DNA from: Massilia pinisoli
GTDB taxonomy: Bacteria > Pseudomonadota > Gammaproteobacteria > Burkholderiales > Burkholderiaceae_D
NCBI RefSeq assembly: GCF_024753285.1
Contig: NZ_JANUGW010000002.1
Span: forward strand, 310,001-374,000
Length of the DNA stretch: 64,000 nucleotides
Reading direction: 5' to 3'
Program-made: the position numbers and the translations under genes
Part shown: positions 56,713-64,000 of the stretch, in pieces
How the letters are laid out: the number at the start of each line of letters is the position of its first letter
How positions within the stretch are numbered: position 1 is the first letter of the stretch
Notes under the pieces: model-generated
Databases searched by the model: none
What the model saw: only the letters and a program-made list of their open reading frames with translations
Told to the model about the DNA's origin: nothing

Positions 56713-59001
56713 CGGCGGCACCGTGTTCTCGGCCCGGAAGCGCGCCACGAAGGCAGCCAGCTGTTTCGAATGGTAGCCCTGCGCCAGCGCGTCCACGCGG
56801 CTCGCGAACGCGGCATAGGCGGGATCGAGTCCGCGCAGGTAAGCGGCCTGCTCGCGGATCCGGCGCATATTCCCCATTTGCGCCAGCTGCCAGAGTTCGT
56901 CGATCTCTTCGGCCGGTGGGGCGACCATCCCTGCGTCGTCGTCGCCGGTCGATGCCGCGGCCGGTGCCGGTTGTTCCGTGATCCATGTCAGCGAGAGCAG
57001 CTTGCCGATGGTGCGCATGAGGACATCGTAGTCGACCGGCTTGCCGAGGAAGGCGTTGGTGCCGGCGTCGCGACTCTTGCGTTCATCCTCCGCGCCGGCG
57101 CTGGCCGTCACGGCGATGATCGGGACGTCTGCCCAGCCCGGTGTGAGACGTATCCGCCGCGTCGTCTCGTTGCCATCCATGACCGGCATCATGATGTCCA
57201 TCAGGATCAAGTCGGGCTTGAACGTAGCGAGCAGCACGAGACACTCGAGGCCGTTCGTCGCCGCGGCCACGATGAAGCCCGCTTGCTGCAGCAGGTCGAG
57301 CAGGAGCGCGCGATTCTGCGGCATGTCGTCGACGACGAGCAGGCGCTTGCGCTCGCCTTCATAGCCGACCAGGGTTTCCCGTGGCGCCACGGCGGCCGGA
57401 CCGGTGCTGGCCACCGGTACCGCGATGTCGAACCAGAACGTGCTGCCCACGCCGGGTTCGCTGGCGACCTCGATCTTGCCGCCCATGAGGCGCACCAGTT
57501 CCTGGCTGATGGTCAGGCCCAGGCCCGTACCGCCCTCGCGCCGCTGCGCCGTCGCCACCTGTTCGAAGGGGTGGAAGATGCGTCCGAGCTGTTGCGCGCT
57601 CATGCCGATGCCGCTGTCGGCCACTTCGAAGCGCAAGCGCGCGCCGGCCTCGCCGTGCTGGCCTTGCGGCACGGCGGCGGGCGGCGCCGGCAGCACCCGC
57701 AGCGAGACGCGCCCGCTGTCGGTGAATTTCACCGCATTGCCCAGCAGGTTGAGCAGGACCTGGCGCAGGCGCGTTTCGTCGATCGTCACCGCGGCCGGGA
57801 AGCCGGGCGCAAGTTCGCAGCTGAACGCCAGGCCTTTCTCCTCGGCCTTCACGCGCATGATGTTGGCCAGCACCTGCAGGAAACTGCCGAGGTTGACGGC
57901 GGCCGGCGTCAGCACCATCTTGCCGGCTTCGACCCGGGCCAGGTCGAGGATGTCGTTGATCAGCGTGAGTAGATGCTGGCCGCTGTCGTTGATGGTCGCC
58001 AGGCCGGACGCTTGTCGTTCGGTCAGGTGCTGGCGGTCGCGTTCCAGCAGGTGGGCATAGCCGATGATGGCGTTGAGCGGGGTGCGCAATTCGTGACTCA
58101 TCTGCGCGAGAAAATTGCTGCGCTGGCGGGCCAGCGCGACGGCCTCGGCCAGCGCCGTTTCCCGCGCCGCCGCGGCTTCCTTGCGATCCCGCTCGATGGC
58201 GGCCAGTTGTTCCACGCGTGAATTGCTGGCTTGGGCATTCGCGCGGAAGTGCAGCAGGGCCAGCGTCAGGCCGAGAATGCCGAAGCCGATCCAGGTGGAC
58301 ACCAGCCAGGTCAGCAGGGTGGTCTTCGCGATCCACTTGCCGCGAAACTCGATCTTCCCCACCGCGATCGTGAAGGGCTGTCCGATGGCGCTGCTGTCGG
58401 CCGTCGACAATTCCACGGCCGTGATGTGGTCGAGCCGGACATGGCTCTTGGACAGCGGGATCTGATGCGAGAAGTGCCACCAGTCGGCAGTGCGCAGGGC
58501 ATTCATCGGGATCGTGAACTGCGGCTCGGCAGGAAGGTCGATCAGCAATTCGTTGAACCGCTGTGAATTCCAGTCGCTCAGCGTGGAAAACTCCGGTTCG
58601 AAATTCATCAGGTGCAGCTTGACGACGTGCCGGCCCGGGCCCGCATAGCGCACGTCGAGCGCAATCGTGTCGTACCCGCTCAAGTCGATGCCCTTGACCG
58701 GGTCGCCCATGAAGAACTGGAATTTGCAGAACGGGTACGATGCCTTCGCGCCCAAGCGGCAGGCCATGACGAAGGCATCCTTCGTGACGGTCAATGACGC
58801 GACCGAATCGCCATTCGAGTAGTTGCCGCGCGTGGTGTCGCGGTCGTCGGTCACCCTCGCGCCAAAGGGGTGCCGCGGGGAGATCTCGAGGGTGCGCGTC
58901 ATCCCGACGTGCTGCCAGACCAGCAGCAGCGGGGTCGCCAGCATGAGCAGGATGGCCAGGACGTAAGCGATCCTGGTCGAACGGGAAAGCCATGGATGCA
59001 T
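56707..59001 (-). CDS. Hybrid sensor histidine kinase with periplasmic sensor (copy 1)
   Basis: The 764-residue protein has membrane helix 1 (about 9-30), a periplasmic sensor (31-222), helix 2 (about 226-251), a coiled linker, HisKA with His303 in QMSHELRTPLNAIIGYAHLL, HATPase (about 405-535, with GTGLGLTISQELV) and a receiver with Asp602 in DLILMDIMMPVMDG. The last 75 residues are helical but lack the H-x-L-K-G of an Hpt domain. The sensor has DLSGYDTIAL (106-115) and WW (174-175), matching the AraC proteins at 44984 and 47928. I chose the ATG at 59001 by homology with copy 2. Confidence 0.9.
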   Translation of the reverse strand: MHPWLSRSTRIAYVLAILLMLATPLLLVWQHVGMTRTLEISPRHPFGARVTDDRDTTRGNYSNGDSVASLTVTKDAFVMACRLGAKASYPFCKFQFFMGDPVKGIDLSGYDTIALDVRYAGPGRHVVKLHLMNFEPEFSTLSDWNSQRFNELLIDLPAEPQFTIPMNALRTADWWHFSHQIPLSKSHVRLDHITAVELSTADSSAIGQPFTIAVGKIEFRGKWIAKTTLLTWLVSTWIGFGILGLTLALLHFRANAQASNSRVEQLAAIERDRKEAAAARETALAEAVALARQRSNFLAQMSHELRTPLNAIIGYAHLLERDRQHLTERQASGLATINDSGQHLLTLINDILDLARVEAGKMVLTPAAVNLGSFLQVLANIMRVKAEEKGLAFSCELAPGFPAAVTIDETRLRQVLLNLLGNAVKFTDSGRVSLRVLPAPPAAVPQGQHGEAGARLRFEVADSGIGMSAQQLGRIFHPFEQVATAQRREGGTGLGLTISQELVRLMGGKIEVASEPGVGSTFWFDIAVPVASTGPAAVAPRETLVGYEGERKRLLVVDDMPQNRALLLDLLQQAGFIVAAATNGLECLVLLATFKPDLILMDIMMPVMDGNETTRRIRLTPGWADVPIIAVTASAGAEDERKSRDAGTNAFLGKPVDYDVLMRTIGKLLSLTWITEQPAPAAASTGDDDAGMVAPPAEEIDELWQLAQMGNMRRIREQAAYLRGLDPAYAAFASRVDALAQGYHSKQLAAFVARFRAENTVPPL

Positions 59002-59076
59002 GTGCGTGCCGATTGGGAATCGGAAAGATGAATCAGTATATACCTGGGCCAACCACGCATGGCCGTCTCTTGGGCG

Positions 59077-61365
59077 TCACGCCGGCGGTATCGCGCTCTC
59101 GGCCCGGAAGCGCGCCACGAAAGCCGCCAGCTGCTTTGAATGGTAGCCCTGCGCCAGCGCGTCCAGCCTGCTCGCGAACGCGGCATAGGCGGGATCGAGT
59201 CCACGCAGGTACACAGCCTGCTCGCGGATCCGGCGCATATTCCCCAGTTGCGCCAGCTGCCAGAGTGCCTCGATCTGGTCAGCCGGCGGGACGACCATGC
59301 GCGCCTCGTCGTCGCCCGCGGAAGCCGATGCCGGCGCCAGTTGTTCCGTGAGCCATGTGAGCGACAACAAGCTGCCGATGGTGCGCAGCAGCTCGTCGTA
59401 GTCGACCGGCTTCGCGAGGAAGGCGTTGGCGCCCGCATCGCGGCCCGTGCGTTCGTCCTCCGCGCTGGCGCTGGCCGTCACGGCCACGATCGGGACGTCT
59501 GCCCAGTCCGGCGTATGACGTATCCGTCGCGTCGTTTCGTTGCCATCGATCTCCGGCATCATGACGTCCATCAGGATCAGGTCCGGCTTGAACGTATCGA
59601 GCAGCACCAGACACTCGAGGCCGTTCGTCGCCGTGGCCACGATGAAGCCGGCGTCCTGCAGCAGGTCGAGCATCATCGCGCGGTTCGCTGCCACGTCGTC
59701 GACGACGAGCAGGCGTTTGCGCTCGCCTTCATAGCCCACCACGGTGTGCTGCGGTGCCGCGGCGGCCGGTCCCCGGCTTGCCACCGGCACCGTGATGTCG
59801 AACCAGAACCTGCTGCCCTTGCCGGGTTCGCTGACCACGTCGATCTTGCCGCCCATGAGGCGCACCAGTTCCTGGCTGATGGTCAGGCCCAGGCCCGTGC
59901 CGCCTTCGCGCCGCTGCGCCGTCGCCACCTGTTCGAACGGTTGAAAGATGCGGGCGAGCTGTTGCGCCGTCATGCCGGTGCCGCTGTCGGCCACTTCGAA
60001 GCGCAAGCGCGCGGTGGCCCCGCGGGCCTCGCCGGCCGGCGCCCCGGGTGCCGGCAGCACCCGCAGCGACACCCAGCCGCCGTCGGTGAATTTCACCGCA
60101 TTGCCCAGCAGGTTGAGCAGGACCTGGCGCAGGCGTGTTTCGTCGGCCGTCACCGCGGCCGGCAGGCCGGGCGCAAGTTCGCAGCTGAACGCGAGACATT
60201 TCTCCTCGGCCTTGACGCGCATGATGTTGGCGAGGACGTGCACGAACGTGCGGAGGTTGACGGGGGCCGGGTGCAGCGCGATCTTGCCGGCTTCGACCCG
60301 GGCCAGGTCGAGGATGTCGTCGATCAGCGTGAGCAGATGCTGGCCACTCTCGTTGATGGTCGCCAGGCCGGCGGCTTGTCGTTCGGTCAGGTGCTCGCGG
60401 TCGCGGATCAGCAGGTTGGCATAGCCGATGATGGCGTTGAGCGGGGTGCGCAATTCGTGACTCATCTGCGCGAGGAACTGACTGCGCTGGCGGGCCAGCG
60501 CGACGGCCTCGGCCAGCGCCGTCTCCCGCGCCGCCTCGGCTTCCTTGCGATCCCGTGCGATGGCGGCCAGTTGTTCGAGGCGTGAATTGTTGGCTTGCAT
60601 GTTGGCGCGGAAATGCAGCAGACCCAGCGAGAGACCGAGGAAACCGCAAGCGATCCATGCGGACATCAGCCAACTCAGCAGGGTCGCCTTCGATATCCAC
60701 TTCCCGCGAAATTCGATCTTCCGCAGTTCTGCCGTGACGACGTGTCCGGTGGCGCTGTTGTGGTCCGCCGACACCTCCGCCGCCACGACATGGTCGAGGC
60801 GCACGTACCGCTTGGACAACGGCACATGGTGCGAGAATTGCCACCCGTCCGTCGTGCGCAGGGCATCCATCGGGATCGTGAACCGGGGCTCGGCAGGCAC
60901 GTCGATCAGCACTTCGTTGACCCGCTGCGAATTCCAGTCGCCCGGCTGGACGAACTCGGGTTCGAAATTCATCAGGTGCAGCTTGACGACATGCCGGCCC
61001 GGGCCCGCATAGCGCAGGTCGAACGCGATCTCGTCGTAGCCGCTCAGGTCGATCCCGTTGCCCGGCGCGCCCATCCAGAACAGGAATTTACAGTAGGGAT
61101 ACTTGGCCTGCGCCTGCAAGTGGCAGCGCATGACGAAGGCATCCGGCGTGACGGTCAATGCCGCGACCGAATTGCCGTGCGGGTCGTCGCCGTACCTCGG
61201 GTCGCGGTCGTCGGTCACCATGACGCCATAGGGATGCCGCGGCGAGATCTCGAGGGTACGCGTCATCCCGACATGCTGCCAGACCAGCAGGATCGGGGTC
61301 GCCAGCACGAGCAGGATGACGAGGACGTAACCGATCCTGGTCGCGCGCGAAAGCCATGGATGCAT
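59077..61365 (-). CDS. Hybrid sensor histidine kinase with periplasmic sensor (copy 2)
   Basis: Tandem paralogue of the kinase at 56707, collinear over its 762 residues and near-identical in HisKA, HATPase and receiver motifs (QMSHELRTPLNAIIGYANLL, DLILMDVMMPEIDG). The sensor part is more diverged: it has DLSGYDEIAFDLRYAGPG and TDGWQF where copy 1 has TADWWHF, so ligand preference may differ. No response regulator with a DNA-binding output is adjacent, and the phosphotransfer partner is unknown. An ATG at 61371 is an alternative start two codons earlier. It lies 75 bases upstream of copy 1 on the same strand. Confidence 0.9.
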   Translation of the reverse strand: MHPWLSRATRIGYVLVILLVLATPILLVWQHVGMTRTLEISPRHPYGVMVTDDRDPRYGDDPHGNSVAALTVTPDAFVMRCHLQAQAKYPYCKFLFWMGAPGNGIDLSGYDEIAFDLRYAGPGRHVVKLHLMNFEPEFVQPGDWNSQRVNEVLIDVPAEPRFTIPMDALRTTDGWQFSHHVPLSKRYVRLDHVVAAEVSADHNSATGHVVTAELRKIEFRGKWISKATLLSWLMSAWIACGFLGLSLGLLHFRANMQANNSRLEQLAAIARDRKEAEAARETALAEAVALARQRSQFLAQMSHELRTPLNAIIGYANLLIRDREHLTERQAAGLATINESGQHLLTLIDDILDLARVEAGKIALHPAPVNLRTFVHVLANIMRVKAEEKCLAFSCELAPGLPAAVTADETRLRQVLLNLLGNAVKFTDGGWVSLRVLPAPGAPAGEARGATARLRFEVADSGTGMTAQQLARIFQPFEQVATAQRREGGTGLGLTISQELVRLMGGKIDVVSEPGKGSRFWFDITVPVASRGPAAAAPQHTVVGYEGERKRLLVVDDVAANRAMMLDLLQDAGFIVATATNGLECLVLLDTFKPDLILMDVMMPEIDGNETTRRIRHTPDWADVPIVAVTASASAEDERTGRDAGANAFLAKPVDYDELLRTIGSLLSLTWLTEQLAPASASAGDDEARMVVPPADQIEALWQLAQLGNMRRIREQAVYLRGLDPAYAAFASRLDALAQGYHSKQLAAFVARFRAESAIPPA

Positions 61366-61479
61366 GTGCATGCCGATTGGAAATCGGAAAGATTGTCAGT
61401 ATATACCCCGACAATGCCCTCCGTAATGACATTCACGCTGCGCCGGCGTGCCCCGCGGCCGAACGTGGCCGGATCGGGT

Positions 61480-62340
61480 TCAGGCGGCCACGCTGCTTAC
61501 GAACGCGTCGACCAACCGGTTGAATTCCGCCGCGTGCGTCACGTTCATGCCATGCGATGCGCCTGCGATCATGCGCTGTTCGGCGCTCGGGATCCACGCC
61601 GACAGTGCCGTCACATTGTCGCGATACATCGCGGGGCTGTTCGCGCCCGAGATCAGCAGCGTGCTGCACCGGATGCCTGCCGCGGCGGCCTGCGTGTAGG
61701 CCGGCAGCGGATCGCGGAACTGTTTCGGCAGCGTGTCCGCATTGTCGATCGCCATCGCGCGGAACGCGGGCGGACTCTTGCGCCAGATGCCCGGCATGCT
61801 GACCGAGTCGACGAACATCTGCAGGCCCGCGTCGAGCGCGCCGTCCTCGATGAGGTCGGCGACCTGGGCACGCAGGGCGTTCGTCGCCGCCGGCAAGGCC
61901 GCTTCCTCCACGCCGTCGATCTGCAACGGGCCGCCCGGGTCGGCCAAGGTCAGCGATTTCACCAGGTACGGGAATTCGCGCGCCAGCTGGAAGGCGACGC
62001 ACCCGCCGCGCGAGTGGCCGACCAGATGTACCGGACCGATGCCCAGCGCCGTGATGAACTCGGCGAGTTCAGCCACGTGCGTGCTCCAGCCGAACGCGCC
62101 CGGTATCGACATGTCGTCGGCCGGCCAGTAGTGGCTCAGGCTCACCGACACGCACAGGAAGCGCTGCGACAGCACCTTCACCTGGCTGTTCCAGTACCGG
62201 TAGTCGCACAGCGATCCGTGGACGAACAGCAGCGGTTCGCCGGCGCCGTGCGTCACATACGGCATGCGCACGCCGGAAGGCAGGGTGGCAAAGTACGTTT
62301 CGGGACGGGCGAGGGCGTGTTGGTCGGTGCGTGCGTTCAT
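61480..62340 (-). CDS. Alpha/beta-fold hydrolase
   Basis: The 286-residue protein has the oxyanion motif LLFVHGSLCDYRYW, the nucleophile elbow LVGHSRGGCVAFQLA and a C-terminal GASHGMNV with the catalytic His. The substrate is unknown; similar proteins are annotated as epoxide hydrolase-, haloperoxidase- or ester-hydrolase-like. AAGGAG precedes the ATG at 62340. It is divergent from the LysR gene at 62430, which is probably its regulator. Confidence 0.82.
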   Translation of the reverse strand: MNARTDQHALARPETYFATLPSGVRMPYVTHGAGEPLLFVHGSLCDYRYWNSQVKVLSQRFLCVSVSLSHYWPADDMSIPGAFGWSTHVAELAEFITALGIGPVHLVGHSRGGCVAFQLAREFPYLVKSLTLADPGGPLQIDGVEEAALPAATNALRAQVADLIEDGALDAGLQMFVDSVSMPGIWRKSPPAFRAMAIDNADTLPKQFRDPLPAYTQAAAAGIRCSTLLISGANSPAMYRDNVTALSAWIPSAEQRMIAGASHGMNVTHAAEFNRLVDAFVSSVAA

Positions 62341-62397
62341 GGTTGGGCTCCTTTCCGCTACTATGCACCACACCTGGTCTCAAGAAAATCGCATAAT

Positions 62398-62412
62398 ATT
62401 GATCATATCAAT
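62398..62412. promoter_or_regulatory. LysR-type box between the hydrolase and lysR genes
   Basis: ATTGAT-CAT-ATCAAT is a perfect inverted repeat and contains T-N11-A (62399 to 62411), the LysR-family core. It lies 18 bases before the LysR start and 58 bases before the hydrolase start, suited to autorepression and activation of the divergent gene. Confidence 0.55.
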
Positions 62413-62429
62413 CAGATTTTCTGAAGCTT

Positions 62430-63281
62430 ATGAAAGCACTCGATCTCGACGTCCTGAACATGATCGTGGCCGTGGCCGATACCGGCAACATCAGCCGCGC
62501 GGCCGAAGTCGTGCACCGCTCACAATCGGCGGTGAGCATGCAGATCAAGACACTGGAGACGGCGCTCGGCAAACCGCTGTTCGTCCGGGGCGCCCGCAGC
62601 GTGACGCCGACGCAGGATGGCGAAGTCCTGCTGACGTACGCCCGGCGCATGCTCGCGCTGCGCGACGAAGCGTGGGCAGCCGTCGTGCGGCCGGACATCA
62701 CGGGGCGCGTCGTCATCGGCGTGCCCGACGACTACGCGTCGTCGCTGCTGCCCGCTATCCTCAAGAAGTTTTCGGCCACCTATCCCAAGGTCCAGATCCA
62801 GGTCGTGGGCCTGCCCAGCGTGGCGCTCGCGCCGATGGTCAAGGACGGATCCGTCGACCTGGTGTGCGCGACGCGCGTGAAGGGCCTGTCGGGGGAGTTC
62901 ATCCGCTTCGAACCGATGGTCTGGGCCGCGTCGCCCGGCGCCCGGGGCATCTGGAGCGAGCGGCCGTTGCCGATCGCCGTGTTCCTGCCCGGCAGCGTCG
63001 CGCGCGAGAACGCGATCCGCAGCCTCGAACGGGCGAAGATTCCCTACCGGACGTCGTACGAGAGCCCGAGCCTGATGGGCCTCATCAGCATGGTCGAAGC
63101 CGGGCTCGCGGTGGCGCCGCTCGCGCGTTGCGCCGTGCCGGCGCATTTCTCGCTGCTCGGCCAGGCGCAGGGCTTGCCGGAAATCGATCCGTTGGAGGTC
63201 GTCCTCGCGCGCAGTACGAAATCGAAGCGGCCGCCGTGCGATTTCCTCGCCGAGAAGATCATGTCGGAGCTGCGGCGCTGA
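62430..63281 (+). CDS. LysR-family transcriptional regulator
   Basis: The 283-residue protein has the N-terminal winged HTH (AVADTGNISRAAEVVHRSQS, then AVSMQIKTLE) and a periplasmic-binding-protein-like effector domain (from about 90). The effector is unknown. It is divergent from the alpha/beta hydrolase gene with an 89-base gap holding a LysR-type box. The length is slightly short but complete. Confidence 0.9.
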   Translation: MKALDLDVLNMIVAVADTGNISRAAEVVHRSQSAVSMQIKTLETALGKPLFVRGARSVTPTQDGEVLLTYARRMLALRDEAWAAVVRPDITGRVVIGVPDDYASSLLPAILKKFSATYPKVQIQVVGLPSVALAPMVKDGSVDLVCATRVKGLSGEFIRFEPMVWAASPGARGIWSERPLPIAVFLPGSVARENAIRSLERAKIPYRTSYESPSLMGLISMVEAGLAVAPLARCAVPAHFSLLGQAQGLPEIDPLEVVLARSTKSKRPPCDFLAEKIMSELRR

Positions 63282-63304
63282 CCTGGCGGGGGCGGCAGGC
63301 GCGG

Positions 63305-63772
63305 TCAGATGCCCTGCAGATTGAGCGCGCGGACGGCACTGCGCAGTTGCGCGTGCAGGCGCGCCCGCTCGTCCGCGGAGAGGTCGGGGAACATCGCTTC
63401 CTCGACGTCGCGCACGACGCCGTCGCAGCGCTGCAGGCACGCCGTGCCTTCTTCCGTCAGGCGGATGTGGATGATGCGGCCGTGGTCCGGATCGGGACTG
63501 CGTTCGATCCAGCCCTTCGCTTCCATCGCCTTCACCATTTCGTTGGCGGACTGCGGCGACATCATCGTGCGCTCCGCCAGTTGGGCATTCGAGATCGTGC
63601 CCAGCGCGCGGAACACCGACAGCGCCGTGTAGTGCGACACGTTCATGCCCAGCGGCGCGAGGCCGTCGCGCAAGCGCCTGTTCAGCACGTGGTCGAGGCG
63701 GCCCACGATGTAGGCAAGGCCGCTGGGCGTCTTGTCCGCCCGGGAGGCGGAGGTGGGTTTTTTTGCTGGCAT
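63305..63772 (-). CDS. MarR-family regulator, probably of hydroxycinnamate catabolism
   Basis: The 155-residue protein has the MarR winged helix: TISNAQLAERTMMSPQSANEMVK as recognition region (about residues 57-79) and the wing RSPDPDHGRIIHIRLTEEG. It is divergent from a hydroxycinnamoyl-CoA hydratase/lyase gene, the arrangement of FerR/CouR/HcaR-type repressors that sense aromatic acyl-CoAs. I chose the ATG at 63772; a TTG at 63790 adds six residues. Confidence 0.85.
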   Translation of the reverse strand: MPAKKPTSASRADKTPSGLAYIVGRLDHVLNRRLRDGLAPLGMNVSHYTALSVFRALGTISNAQLAERTMMSPQSANEMVKAMEAKGWIERSPDPDHGRIIHIRLTEEGTACLQRCDGVVRDVEEAMFPDLSADERARLHAQLRSAVRALNLQGI

Positions 63773-63783
63773 CGATATTTTTC

Positions 63784-63837
63784 TTGTCAAAGCATGAAGG
63801 CCGAATTAGTATAAGTTGAATATCAGGTTACCTGATA
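63784..63837 (+). promoter_or_regulatory. Promoter and MarR operator of the hydratase/lyase gene
   Basis: TTGTCA (63784-63789) and TAGTAT (63807-63812) are spaced by 17 bases. Just downstream, TATCAGGT-T-ACCTGATA (63821-63837) is a perfect 17-bp palindrome lying over the expected transcript start, an ideal place for a MarR repressor. Confidence 0.75.
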
Positions 63838-63864
63838 CAGCCCGCACACATGAGGAGACATTGT

Positions 63865-64000
63865 ATGTCCAAATACGAAGGCCGTTGGCAGACGGTGAAG
63901 GTCGACGTCGACGGCGGTATCGGCTGGATCACGCTGAATCGTCCCGAAAAGCGCAATGCGATGAGCCCCACGCTGAACCGCGAGATGATCGCCGTGCTCG
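63865..64000 (+). CDS. Hydroxycinnamoyl-CoA hydratase/lyase (feruloyl/p-coumaroyl-CoA), N-terminal fragment
   Basis: Only the first 45 codons are in the window. They read MSKYEGRWQTVKVDVDGG then IGWITLNRPEKRNAMSPTLN, the crotonase-fold start characteristic of enzymes that turn feruloyl- or coumaroyl-CoA into vanillin or 4-hydroxybenzaldehyde plus acetyl-CoA. The SD GAGGAG lies at 63852-63857. The divergent MarR gene supports the call. The catalytic region lies beyond the window. Confidence 0.8.
   Translation, partial: MSKYEGRWQTVKVDVDGGIGWITLNRPEKRNAMSPTLNREMIAVL

Noticed and set aside
56707..56935. Hpt phosphotransfer domain at the C-terminus of the hybrid kinases
   Set aside because: The tail is helical but has no H-x-L-K-G or similar His motif, so phosphotransfer cannot be claimed.

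Overview
The window looks like chromosome of a high-GC betaproteobacterium of the Oxalobacteraceae, most like Massilia or its close relatives. The evidence is the Burkholderiales-type gene order glnD-map-rpsB-tsf-pyrH-frr-uppS-cdsA-dxr-rseP-bamA-skp-lpxD-fabZ-lpxA-lpxB-rnhB, strong GC bias at third codon positions, the ppsR/ppsA and smpB/ratA/rnfH pairs, and a PEP-CTERM protein. The genus is inferred from gene content and style, not from a search.

Layout. 1-16.9 kb is core: protein N-terminal processing, translation factors, UMP kinase, and the isoprenoid, phospholipid, outer-membrane-assembly and lipid A genes. Many of these overlap by 1-17 bases. 16.9-36.7 kb is mostly core or conserved: a REC-EAL protein, a DUF2071 protein, the PEP synthase and its regulator, an NfeD/stomatin-type membrane operon, a second signal peptidase I, a Bcr/CflA exporter, a TPR-GGDEF cyclase, smpB, ratA, rnfH, guaB and guaA. 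A 106-bp multi-palindromic intergenic repeat lies between the convergent DUF2071 and ppsR genes.

From guaA onward the window is accessory. A decayed integrase sits just downstream of guaA, with short repeats in front of it. Next come a MacA-like adaptor plus an outer-membrane factor without MacB, a DUF1570 metallopeptidase-like protein and a TonB-dependent receptor. Two membrane-spanning AraC-type regulators then flank a lipoprotein polysaccharide deacetylase. These are followed by a PHB-depolymerase-family esterase, a PEP-CTERM esterase-like protein, a DUF2278 protein, a lone PstS, an arsR-arsC-aquaporin arsenic cluster, two tandem hybrid histidine kinases, an alpha/beta hydrolase with a divergent LysR gene, and a MarR gene divergent from a truncated hydroxycinnamoyl-CoA hydratase/lyase.

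The most interesting signal is a shared periplasmic domain. The two transmembrane AraC proteins (44984-46174, 47928-49142) and the two hybrid kinases (56707-59001, 59077-61365) have the same N-terminal layout: TM, a sensor of about 190 residues with a D-L-S-x-Y motif near residue 105 and a WW motif near 172, then TM. The outputs differ: an AraC DNA-binding domain in one pair, HisKA-HATPase-REC in the other. This suggests one extracytoplasmic sensor family, possibly a carbohydrate-binding fold, wired to one-component and phosphorelay outputs in the same region. No tRNA, rRNA or CRISPR array was seen.
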